Assembly (NCBI GenBank): GCA_022885665.1
Contig: JAGQDJ010000079.1
Coordinates: forward strand, 124,001-188,000
Reading direction: 5' to 3'
DNA: 64,000 nt
DNA from: Triops longicaudatus
Lineage: Eukaryota; Arthropoda; Branchiopoda; Notostraca; Triopsidae
Below, piece by piece: positions 37,922 through 48,253 of the stretch. Numbering within the stretch: position 1 is the stretch's first letter; each line of letters opens with the position of its first letter. Position numbers and translations under genes: made by a program. A model generated the notes under the pieces. The model did not search any database and was not told the DNA's origin. It saw only the letters and a program-made list of their open reading frames with translations.

Positions 37922-38409
37922 TTACGGCAGTCGTTCGGCGTTCTTTGGTTTTCGTTTGCAGCAACTGCAACAACCTCGCGATTTTTCGTCACTTTCGCAA
38001 CAGAGATAAGATTTGCGACAACAGCAAATTATGAACACAACGGCCGCCACCATAAAGAGAATACCACCCCAGATTTTTACTTGTTTTGACCTTACAAAAT
38101 ACACAAAATATGGAACATATTTTTCATTTGTTGTTTATGATATCATAATAATTTACATGGTTGCGGTTACGGCCGGAGTTTGGCAGCAAGACGGTCCACG
38201 TGAATCTTTGCAGCAACTTTCATCTGCCTGGCAAGTGTAGACATTATTCGGATCATCAATCGGTTCCGCTTCGTTGACGACACATTTTAAAGCTATGGAC
38301 AATTATAAATTAACCTGCTCCAGCATTGAAATGGATAAAATTTACACAAAGCTTGTGCAAACACGCAGACGAATAATAGCGCGCAGAAATGTATGCTCGA
38401 TGGCTTCAT
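37922..38409 (-). CDS. Small Cys-rich type I membrane protein, unrecognised
   Basis: Three exons join in phase: 38409-38346, 38292-38157, 38090-37922; 122 aa. The product has a clear signal peptide (MKPSSIHFCALLFVCVFAQA), a short ectodomain with clustered cysteines (YTCQADESCCKDSRGPSCCQ), one membrane segment (WGGILFMVAAVVFIICCC), and a Cys-rich basic cytoplasmic tail (YLCCESDEKSRGCCSCCKRK). Paired Cys before a single TM and juxtamembrane Cys resemble the layout of WBP1/VOPP1, CYYR1 and Shisa-like proteins. I cannot assign it to any of these, and the PPxY motifs typical of WBP1/VOPP1 are absent. Both introns (53 and 66 bp) have GTAAAT donors and normal acceptors, and all phases fit, so the gene is likely real. 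Its 3' end converges on the PEP-synthase-like gene (167 bp). Confidence 0.75.
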
Positions 38410-39103
38410 TGTGTAGGGCAAAGTTACACGCAAAAAAATTGCGTTGCCTGAGATGTGAGAGAACTTAAAGACAAGAGATCTGGTTACAAACTAGCTGTCA
38501 CAGCGAGGTCAGAAGGTCATGGGAGTTGTGTAGCTTTTTTTTAGCTAGGTTGTTTCCTGGGTTACAGGTCAATACAAAGGAACAATTTGCTTTTTGAGTT
38601 GCGCTTAAGTTTTGTCGATTGGGGATGGCTATTCGGGACTTGCGCATTTCTAGATGGCTGCATTGAATTTCGTCAGTCTTCGACTTTACAAGTCTGCAAT
38701 TGCACCTTTCGCAGAACTGACAAGCGTGAATTTAGTAACCCATCTTTTTGAAAGATAACAGTGAAGCTAAATCCAAGGAAAATACAAAATTTTCCTTCTA
38801 TCATTCCAAATATCGCTTGAAAAAAAGCAGTAGACTTCAGTATTTAGGTTAATTAAGCTTACTATTGTAAATTAACTAAATTTACTATTGCGATAGCCAA
38901 AGAAATAAGACATTTACACAATTTCGGGGAATTTGTTCGGGGTTAGAAAAGCACTGATAGAAGCATTCCCCTGGAGTCCATTCAAATTTGGAGCCAAAAA
39001 AGCGCTAGTCGAAAGGATGTCGGATAAAGCAGAAAACTGTAAGCTAGAGCAGGCGTTGGCAGCCCTGCCTCAGTCTTCATCTTCCGAGTGTGTGCACGTT
39101 GAA
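38410..39103. promoter_or_regulatory. Divergent region, Cys-rich protein gene and RPL14
   Basis: 694 bp separating divergent starts. From about 38933 an open frame continues into the RPL14 start codon without a stop, so this end is probably RPL14 5'-UTR or, less likely, an N-terminal extension. No specific motif recognised. Confidence 0.45.
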
Positions 39104-40264
39104 ATGGTGAGTGTATTTTGTCTCCAATATTTACGTGTTTACTTCACATTTCCTGAACGTAAATATAAAATTTAAAGAGTACAAGTGTAGCTTATAAATG
39201 ATGAACCAATTTTTCAGTGATAGGAATTGCCGGCTGATCGATATATGAAGCCGAATTTATTCTGAAAGCAAACAGTTTACACTAGCGTGCTAGCCTCATT
39301 ACCACGAGACTTCTAGTAACCAGGTGTACTAATTTTGGAATTTCTTTATCTTTAGCCGTTCAGACGGTTTGTAGAAGTCGGCCGCGTGGTGTACATCGCC
39401 GAAGGCCCGGATAGCGGCAAAATCGCGTCCATCGTCGACATTATTGACCAGAATAGGGTGAGTTTATGAGCTTAACGTGCGGAACATCTTAAACAATAAT
39501 GTGTTACTTCACCACCTCTAATGATGAACCTTCATTTAATGATAGGAATTGCCGGCTGATCGATATATGAAGCCAGCTTCTAATCTGAGATTTTTATTTT
39601 AAAATTTAATTACATTTATCTTGAGCTAGACCGATACTAATATACCACGTGTTCTTTGTTAGGCTGTTCTTGATGGACCTAGCAGCGGAGTTAACCGTCA
39701 ATGCCGTCGTTTCAATGAATTGCATTTGACTGACTTCTGTGTCAAGATCCAGAGTGGTGCCTCGACACATGCAGTTCGCAATGCTTGGGCTGCCGCTGAA
39801 GTCGACAAGAACTGGACTGCCACCTCCTGGGCCAAGCGTATCGAAGCTCGTCAAAAGGTAAATGAAGAGTTTGGATGAAATATAGAAAGCTGTAACGTGT
39901 TATGCCAGTTATATGATGATGTAATTTGCGTCTGAGTAACCTTTGGTGGTCACATGCCTGGTGTCCTTTAAGCCAAAGAATTACGCTGCTTACAACCTTA
40001 CTTCTGAGGCACACGTTACTGAAGTTTTCTCTCGAAATGGTGAAAGAAGAAACACTAATTTCCTTTCTCCTTTTGCAGCGTGCTTCCCTGACCGACTTGG
40101 AACGATTCAAATTGGGTAGGGCCAAGCAAGCCCGCAACCGTTTGGTTCGAAACGCCTTCACCTCCTTGAAGCGTTTGGGTTCCAAATCCAAGAAAGTTGC
40201 TCGTGATCATGCCCGCGTTCCCATGTTGCGGAGCAAGGCTAAGGCAAGCAAAGGAAAGAAATAA
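39104..40264 (+). CDS. RPL14: 60S ribosomal protein L14 (eL14)
   Basis: Four exons: 39104-39106 (ATG only), 39356-39457, 39663-39857, 40079-40264; 161 aa. eL14 is a component of the large ribosomal subunit. After the Met it reads PFRRFVEVGRVVYIAEGPDS, GKIASIVDIIDQNRAVLDGP, ATSWAKRIEAR and TDLERFKLGRAKQARNR, with a short Lys-rich end. It aligns along its length with eL14 and has the short invertebrate tail without the Ala-rich repeats of mammals. The first intron splits directly after the start codon, and the frame stays open upstream, so an extension beginning MSDKAENCKL (39017) cannot be excluded. Each of the three introns carries a box C/D snoRNA candidate, a common arrangement in ribosomal protein genes. 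The gene converges on nibrin (182 bp between stops). Confidence 0.96.
39190..39269 (+). ncRNA. Box C/D snoRNA candidate in RPL14 intron 1
   Basis: About 80 nt with box C ATGATGA (39198-39204), D' CTGA (39234-39237), box D CTGA (39262-39265) and a terminal stem GCTT (39190-39193) with AAGC (39266-39269). Its core, GATAGGAATTGCCGGCTGAT and what follows (35 nt), is repeated in the intron 2 candidate. The D' guide would be the bases up to AATTGCCGG; I cannot name its rRNA target. Confidence 0.75.
39515..39602 (+). ncRNA. Box C/D snoRNA candidate in RPL14 intron 2, paralogue of the first
   Basis: Box C ATG ATGA at 39521-39527, D' CTGA at 39556-39559 and box D CTGA at 39595-39598. The 35-nt central block, including the D' guide and a C'-like TATGAAG, is identical to the intron 1 candidate, while the region before box D differs. 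The terminal stem is weaker than in the first copy. Confidence 0.72.
39903..40012 (+). ncRNA. Box C/D snoRNA candidate in RPL14 intron 3, predicted 18S guide
   Basis: Box C ATGATGA (39913-39919), D' CTGA (39932-39935) and box D CTGA (40004-40007), with possible closing stem TGCC/GGCA. The bases before D' (39921-39931, GTAATTTGCGT) are complementary to the conserved 18S rRNA stretch GCGCAAATTAC: 10 pairs plus one G-U. The D+5 rule points to the first A of CAAATT, which I recall as the methylated site yeast Am436 / human Am468. The rRNA sequence and site numbers are from memory. Confidence 0.65.
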
Positions 40265-40446
40265 ATGTAAGAAGATTGTACTGCAACGTGCTTTGGTTCA
40301 GCAAATTCCATCTTGACACAATACACTTGCAGGTTCTGTCAATGAATTTCTTCTATAATAATCTGTATTTGCAACGTAATCAAGGTATATAAAATTAGCA
40401 AGTCGTATTTGAACAAAGCAAACACGCCGGTTTCTCTCGTGTGAAA

Positions 40447-42819
40447 CTACATATCAACAGTAGCGAAGCCATCACGCCCGATTATGAGTGGTGCCAAGGT
40501 GTACTTCTTGCAGGTTTGCTATGATGGAAGTTATTAGTTTTACATTTGACTGATAGTTAGGTATTTACTTTCGTGAAACGTTTCTGACTCCGTGAGGAGG
40601 TAGGCTCGGATATTGTGAGGCGAGTGAACGTATCGGGTCGGAAAAAACTTGCCAAAGTTACTGTGGAATCAAGATCGTGGATTCTTGGTGCACGACTTGA
40701 AGACGAAAAAGTCGTTGAGTTGCTCGTAACGTTATTCGCTACGTCAGCAAGATTATTGGCTGGGGGAGACCTATCCCGAATTTCCGTTCTTTTCTCTTCT
40801 ACGATAACTGCTGTTAGTAATCATGCGAAACAATAGCAACGAAAAGCATTTTGTACCGTTCGCCGATTTGTTCATCGTTATCGGCACAGGCGGTAAGATA
40901 GTTGGTGTAGTATTCTCTATCTCAGGAGGTCGTTGAGTATCTGAAGTTGAAGTCTCGACAGGAAGACTATTTAGTCGGTGCCTCTTTTCAGTCGAAAAGG
41001 AATCGTGATTGACTTTACGTTTGGCCATTACAATCTCTTGTAAGACTGGTTTTGACTCCATCTGCGACTGGACTAAATCTGCATCAGTTTCAACTGTCTG
41101 AGTGTTACTTGCTAGTGACTTAAAGCGTTTAGGAAGAGGGAAACTGGACTCCATTTCTGAATCTGGTTCACGCTTAACTTGAGTAGCTAGAGTTCCAGGT
41201 TGTGTTTCAGAAGTAGAGCTGCTTGGCACAGGTGGGGCCACCGGGGCAGTTGGCGCCAATGTTGTAGTAATTTGCGACTTTTGTATACTTCGCAAGGATT
41301 GAGAGTATACATCAACGGATGGATTGCAATAACGAGACGCGGATCCGAAAGCTATTGCCAGGCCAACTTCAGACTCGGGAACAAGTCTTTTATTGGCCCC
41401 GGTTACAATGTCTGGAACGAAAGAATCTTGTTAGTCCCAAAGTGCGCCAACTGAACTAGGACCAACCTCGAGCCCTGGATAATAACTCGGTATCTTGGGC
41501 ATTGTCAGCCACCGGTTGATTGTTCCAATCGACCATAATAACATCGCTCTCCGATAGCCTGCCAACCCAGCTTTGATCAAGTTTCACAACGCTGCCGCCT
41601 GAAACCCATTCCAAAAAGTTAAACCTAGTGAGCTAATTTTTCTTAAACTAGTTTTACTTGCTAAAATAATTCCGATTTTTATCCGTTTTAATTGTTTTGG
41701 TGATGCAAAGACGAAAGTTTTATTTTTAAAGATGGAGGACCGCTCAATATTCGGGAGCATAGACACCCCTTGCTGAGATAACTGTGGTTCGTTCATTTTC
41801 GGTTGGTAGTTCGTGACCATTTTCTGGTAGTCAAAAGATGGATTATTCTTCCAGTCTGCGAAGAATGCCGGGGTGACGATTGGTTTGGCTGCTGCCAATG
41901 CGCACATCACCTGTATTATCTGCTGATTATGGCCATATGCTTCAAACATGCTGGTATTTTTACCTTTGGAGTGTACGTTAATTCGCGTACTACAAGGTGT
42001 GTAGTAGAGACTTGCCATTCTGAAGTCAGTTTGCCCCCAATAGCTGTTAGGTTAGAGCCGAGTTCTCGCTTCAGAACTTCTGGCAGCAGAGACGTCGTTA
42101 CCATTAAAGGAATAGAATGTAATCTAGAAAAAAAGGAAAAACCACGTTATTTCATGACTTAAAAATCTAATTAAAAAGCCATATACTTCAAGCTACTTTT
42201 GTTTCTTCCAAATTGTACAGTGTCTCCAACATTTACATCCACGGGCGAGTTGGCGGCGATTTCTTTACCATTCACATAGGTATTGAATCGAGAGGCCAAA
42301 TCTTCTAGGACAACTCTGGCCGATCCCGTAGCCGTGTTTGCCTACATGTAATCTTACTAAATGGCAAGTTAAGTCAAGAGTCAAGTACTGGTAGCTGAAC
42401 CGAAATTTTCGCATGGCGTCTGCTAACTGATGCATCCTCATTAAGCGTTATGTCACCTTCTTTACGTCCAACGATATAAACCTGATTAGGCAATAAATGC
42501 CATTCTTCGTCTGCATAAACAAGAAGAGATCAATAAATGGCGCGCAGGGTAAGGTGTCCTGAATTACTCTTATTGCAGTGCTTCAGCACGAGCATTTTTC
42601 CCACACACACATCGAAGTTTTGAAAACTTTTCCAACTAACATGCCTTGCGGCAAAATAGGAAAATAGCTTGCAGCTGTGTGTAAGATACCGCTAGGATAC
42701 GTCACGGAGCGCCTGCGCAGAACGTAGAGCTGAGCACTTTGTTCTCGTCGAACTTCCGTCCTTAGCAGCCTAACGCCAGACATCGACCACACTGCCAGCG
42801 CTCTATCAGCTTCAGCCAT
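40447..42819 (-). CDS. NBN: Nibrin (NBS1), MRN complex subunit
   Basis: Nine exons join in phase: 42819-42690, 42510-42389, 42341-42187, 42123-41964, 41910-41658, 41598-41467, 41411-40857, 40810-40569, 40518-40447; 606 aa. Nibrin brings MRE11-RAD50 to DNA breaks and activates ATM. The FHA domain (from about residue 44) shows NQVYIVGRKEGD, SVSRRHAKI and YVNGKEI. BRCT repeats follow: GGKLTSEWQVSTTHLVV, VMCALAAAKPIVTPAFFADW, IFKNKTFVFASPKQLKRIK. A long low-conservation linker with basic and acidic stretches follows. The end reads LAPLIIGRDGFATVDM, which resembles the LPHIIGGSDLI part next to the human MRE11-binding site. The human ATM-binding tail (DLFRYNPYL) is not present before the stop. Exon 1 and the two last exons are conserved least and are the weakest part of the model. 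Confidence 0.87.
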
Positions 42820-42878
42820 TTGCTAGAACAGTTGAACGGACTTAGCCTCACAAAGGCAATTTGTGCAATATCAGGAGA
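42820..42878. promoter_or_regulatory. 59-bp gap between nibrin and TOP1 start codons
   Basis: Nibrin and TOP1 diverge, and only 59 bp separate their ATG codons. Either both transcripts start inside this gap with very short leaders, or the 5'-UTRs overlap the opposite gene. No TATA or initiator was identified. Confidence 0.6.
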
Positions 42879-45800
42879 ATGACCGACCCAGGAGCCGAAC
42901 AAAGGAACGGAATCCACGTAAGTAACCAAAATCTTGTGAAATATTTATTTCTGGTGGCGGAAAAATTGTTAGAATCACCGTGAGCGTAGTAATCACCGAC
43001 AAATCTAAGCGATGGGCAAAATTTTCTAAGTCCCAACATGGCGTCAGAAACTAAGTCCCAATCCCTGTAGGCAAAAGGGGAAGACAAGCGTGGCCCAGTC
43101 TGGGCGAGGAAAGCAACCCATGCTTGCATAACTTCTTTGAAGTAGTTAGGAGTACATTTTGTTTTCTGCTACAGTATTTGATTGAATTTTTGTATTAACG
43201 TATGACTCACTTTTTTTTTCATAGGAAAAGAAACGCGATTCGAGCCCTGATAAACATCGTAAGTCTCTACGTTAATTTATTATTTCGTATTATAGACTTA
43301 ATATTATGTTCGTGCTCACAAGCTGTGAGAGCAACCTGTATAGCGACCATCTCGTTTATGACTTGACACTACGACACGAACTCGGATTAAGAGGAACTTG
43401 ACACTACGTGCAGACTAGACTAAATTAACAAAATGAAGCTGTGGCTTCATTTACCATTTTTTATTATTTTTTTCTGCTGTTTATTCATCTTTTTTATTCT
43501 TGTATCCAGCGACGAGTTGGAATCTTATTATATTTTAAAACTGATCTTGCAGTATTTTGTTACTAAGGTATATTATGTTCGTTAGGGTCGAAGGAAAACG
43601 GTATTAGCAATGGCGAGCACCGCTCTGAAAAGTCATCCCCGTCTCATAAAAAGCATAAGCATAAGTCATCCGAAAAAGATAGAGACAAAGATCGCGATCG
43701 GCATAAGGACAAGGACAGATCCAAAGAGAAAAGTCATAAGGACAAGAAACACAAATCGTCTGACAAAGACAAGGATCGTTCCCGACATAAGGAGAAAAGC
43801 AAGAGCAAGGACAGCGATCGCAGGAAGAGCGAGGAGAAGCATAAGATCAAGGTAGAGCCGAAGCGAGAGCCTGACAGTGAAGACGATGTTCCTTTGGTAA
43901 GAAATGCACTTCTACAAATGACGTACTGACTAAAAATGGTTGATCGGATTTAGTCGGCAAGGAAGCGTCCAGCCATATCGGACGACGATGAAGACATGCC
44001 CCTGTCGGTGAGAAACAAAGTCAAGGAAGAGCCCATAGAACACGAGGAGAAGTCTGTAAAGCAAGAAAAGTCATCTAAGAAAGATGCGAAAGAAAAGTCC
44101 AGGAAACGCAAATTAGAGGATGAGGACGATTTTAAGCCAGTAATACATATTTTTTCTATCGTTAATTGAAGTCAATATATTTTTATTTTCCACAAACGTG
44201 ATTTACATTTTAGGCTGCCAAAAAGTCAAAGAAAGCAAACGACAAGGCGGACAAAGCCAAAGAAGGTACCGGTACAAAGAGAGGGAAAGTGAAAAAGGAA
44301 GAAGAGGAGGAAACTTGGCGTTGGTAAGTAAACTGAGACGTTATTTTCGTGTCTTGTTGACATCCTTTGAATTACTCGACATTAATCGTTACTATTTTCG
44401 TAGGTGGGAAGAGGAAAAGCATGCGGACGGTGTCAAATGGAAGACTTTGGTTCACAAGGGACCTGTGTTTGCGCCTGATTACGAACCTCTCCCCAAACAT
44501 GTGAAATTCTACTATAATGGGAAGCACGTGCAACTGACCGAGGAAACGGAAGAAATTGCGACTTTCTATGGCAAAATGCTTGATCATGACTATACCACCA
44601 AAGAGGTTTTCAACAAAAACTTTTTCAAAGACTGGCGGAAAACTATGACCCCCCAGGAAAGGGAACTCATCACGGATCTCAAGAAGTGCGACTTTACTGA
44701 AATAAACAATTATTTCAAAGAACAGAGTGAGCTGAAGAAGAATATGACCAAGGAAGAGAAACAAAAAATCAAGGAAGAAAACGAGAAGATTGTCAAGGAA
44801 TATGGGTGGTGTATTATAGATGGACATAAGCAACGCATAGGTAATTTTAAAATTGAACCTCCTGGACTGTTCCGTGGTCGTGGAGATCACCCAAAAATGG
44901 GTATGGTTAAGCGGAGAGTGATGCCCAGGGATGTTATTATAAACTGCTCAAAGGGTGATCAAATACCCAAACCCCCACCAGGTTACAAATGGAGAGAAGT
45001 TCGCCATGATAATCATGTAAGTGGAGGTTACTGTCATTTTGTGCTCTAATGACTCCTGATTCTTAAGAATAATCGTGTCTGACCGTATTTTCTGCACTTC
45101 GCAGGTAACGTGGCTAGCTTCGTGGACAGAAAATGTCCAAGGCCAAGTGAAGTACGTTATGCTTAACTCGGCGTCAAGACTCAAAGGAGAAAAGGATTGG
45201 CAGAAATACGAAACGGCTCGGCAACTTAAGTCTTCTGTAGAAACAATTCGCGAAAATTATCGTCAAGACTGGAAATCGAAAGAAATGAAAATCCGACAAA
45301 GAGCCGTTGCTCTTTACTTTATTGACAAAGTAAACCCACATATAGATGTATGAGCTGGTCACTTCAATGGTTTTGCTTCCTTTTGTTGTACAGTTGGCAC
45401 TTAGGGCAGGTAACGAAAAAGATGAAGACCAAGCCGATACCGTGGGTTGCTGTTCCCTCCGTGTTGAACATATCCAGCTGGCCGAAGAGAAGGACGGAAA
45501 GGAATGCGTTGTCATTTTCGATTTCCCTGGCAAAGATTCTATTCGTTACTATAACGAAGTTCCTGTCGAGAAACGGGTCTTTAAAAATCTGCAGATTTTC
45601 ATGGAAAATAAGCAACCTGGAGATGACCTCTTCGATAGGCTCAACGTAAGGATCTGAGTAGTCATTCCTGATTTTGGACTAACATTCAGTTCATTGCGAA
45701 TGTAGACCTCGATCTTAAACAAGCATTTGAACGATCTAATGGAAGGATTAACCGCTAAGGTGTTCCGTACGTTCAATGCTTCTAACACGCTCCAGGAACA

Positions 45801-46533
45801 GTTGGAAAAATTGACCGATCCCGACGCCACTGTTCAAGAAAAAGTACAATCTATCACTTAAAAAAATGTGGTTGTAATTTAGTGTTTTTGTTAGATCTTA
45901 GCCTATAACAGAGCCAATCGTGCAGTAGCCATCCTTTGTAACCATCAGCGCGCAGTTCCGAAAACTTTTGCTAAATCTATGGAGAACTTGCAAAAAAAGA
46001 TTGATGATAAGAAAGAACAAATCAGCGAAGCTAAGCGCTCGTTGAAAGATGCACAGAAAGAAGCCAAACGATCTGGATCTGCGACTGCCAAGTATGAAAA
46101 CTGTATTTTTGATTTTCCAAAGTCCGTAACAATGTTTCTTGTAGGGCTGCCGCCCAGAAAAAAGAAAAAGCGCTAGAAAAATTAGAAGAACAGTTGCGAA
46201 AACTCGAACTTCAAGTTACTGACAGAGAAGAAAACAAGGAAATTGCGTTAGGCACGTCCAAGCTCAACTACTTGGATCCCCGAATTTCCGTTGCTTGGTA
46301 ATTACTTTTTTTCGTTTATTCATGGAAGCCTGAATTACGTTTTGTTTTCACTACATTTGTATTTTTAATATATTAATTGTCATTGTAGTAATTTACCATT
46401 TTACTGATGACATAATTGTTTATTTTCTAGGTGCCGGAAACATAACGTGCCTATCGAAAAAATTTATAATAAAACACAGCGAGAAAAGTTCCAGTGGGCT
46501 ATCGACATGGCTGGACCTGATTACAAGTTTTGA
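42879..46533 (+). CDS. TOP1: DNA topoisomerase I (type IB)
   Basis: TOP1 relaxes supercoils through a transient 3'-phosphotyrosine bond. Twelve exons join in phase: 42879-42917, 43225-43258, 43586-43896, 43954-44139, 44214-44323, 44404-45016, 45105-45329, 45394-45645, 45706-45843, 45895-46091, 46145-46297, 46431-46533; 786 aa (human 765). A charged Lys/Asp/Glu-rich N-terminus (HKKHKHKSSEKDRDKD) holds nuclear localisation signals. The core starts WRWWEEEKHADGVKWKTL and includes HKGPVFAPDYEPLP, FRGRGDHPKMGMVKRRV and ALRAGNEKDEDQADTVGCCS (catalytic Arg). A coiled-coil linker (KSMENLQKKIDDKKEQISEA) leads to the C-terminal domain with LGTSKLNYLDPRIS; the Tyr at about 744 is the nucleophile. The end, MAGPDYKF, matches human MADEDYEF. 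No oddities. Confidence 0.97.
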
Positions 46534-48253
46534 TCTTGCATTACAATAGGTTCTAGAATACGACCCATCCAAATTCAACGGTATTTATGTCTGACAGGAG
46601 GGCAAATGAGGTTCACTTTTATTTCTTGTAGCCATTCGTTTTTGGAGTGGCTGTTTACTATTTTCTCTTGCCAAGGCAGGAAGTGCACAAGTTCTTTCCC
46701 AATGTAGTGATGGATGTATGTACTACTGTGAATGGTGGTTTATAGTACACTTGTTGCTCCTGATCCACACAAATTAGTTTACTTCTTAAAAGAAACCTGG
46801 ATTTGAAGCTCGTGGGTCTAGTGACTTATGATCCATTCATGTGTCGTAGTCAGACAAGGAAATATCTAGATTCTACTCCTCTGTCGTCATCGAAAAGGTT
46901 TGCACCGTAAGGTAAAGAAATCGAGTAAATTAGCCTCTTTCTCTTGATATAGGACAAGCGTAAGGGCTGAGCCCGTCTTTCAGTGTACTTTATATGGGAG
47001 TTGTTATTTCCAAAATTTGGAAAGGGTGTTCATAGCCAGAAACGTTCGCAGATATTTGAATGTATCAAATCTTTATTAAGCTAGGGTCTTTAACAGATTA
47101 GATGCTCTAATTTCTGAGGTAATCTTTTGCATAAAAAACTTCTTCATACACAAGCCTTGCAAAAATCAAGTCTGATTTTCACGGATTATTTTCAACCGTT
47201 GAATTCAAAGGTGCTACGTTTGACACTTCTCGTTGTGCGGACACATACCCGGCAGGTTTGACTACCCTGGCTGCTCGAAACTCCTACGTTGCAGAATTCT
47301 GAAAATGTTCTTTTAACTGACTAGTGTCCAACAAAGACAATACCAAGTCCTTCAAAATATTACTAAAATAAGTGTGAAATGAAACTTCACACCCAAAGCG
47401 TCTAAAGAATCACGCATGTTTAAAAAAATACCAATAATAATAATAAAATTTCTTTCAGTCAGGGAAATCATTGACCAGAATGACATGAAACTGATTTCAT
47501 CTAACCCATAACTGTAAGTTCTACAACTGACCCTTTCATCGTTCTGCAATTATTTAAAAAAGGCAAAAACAGCGTAAGCTAAGGTACGAAAAAATATTAA
47601 AAAAGCAAAGTGAAAAGTTAAAGTGGGCTTCGCTGCGCCCCTGATGAGAAGACTTCGTACAATGCACTAGGGTTTACAAGTTGCAGAACAAATATTCTGG
47701 ACGTTAATTCAGCTAATCCTCTACGTTACTCACATATAGCACCGAGGCAGAATTGCCCCTTACTATCGCTGCTCCTTTCCCTCGATGTTAGATCCGCAAC
47801 GGCCGATTGCACTGTTTAGCAGTAATGTGAAAATGCTTTCACGACTGTTTTTCCGTGCGCGGAACTGACCAGTCGAAACTGTACAACGGACAAGAGGGAG
47901 AATGACAGTATATTTTTCATTACCCTATTGCTTGATACTTACCTACATTGGAGTGCAACGTTAATAAAAAGAATAAAACAGCGTAGCAGTTTCACGGCCA
48001 TCACGCAGGTGCAATATAACGACGTCACGGGTACCCACTGACGCATCCTGAAATTTTCATTTCCAGTTCTCCTGTGCGGGTGCATCAGTCTGGATTCCGT
48101 CGTTTGCACACGACTACGACCTGTACCCATAATGGGGACACCACTCTCAATATAGTAAAGGAAAATTTAGTTCCAGTTATCGCGTATCTATTTATCGCAC
48201 ATGAAAAGAAAATTGCACAAAGTGAGAAAAAGATTGTTATTCTTCGAAGAATC
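46534..48253. other. TOP1 3'-UTR and intergenic region
   Basis: About 1.7 kb between tandem genes. It contains the TOP1 3'-UTR and the promoter or untranslated 5' exons of the synaptotagmin gene. Frames at 47352-47549 and 47939-48130 have no family features. No repeat or RNA gene recognised. Confidence 0.45.

Noticed and set aside
44372..44890. 172-codon minus-strand frame
   Set aside because: Antisense shadow of the TOP1 core exon, which matches TOP1 along its whole length.
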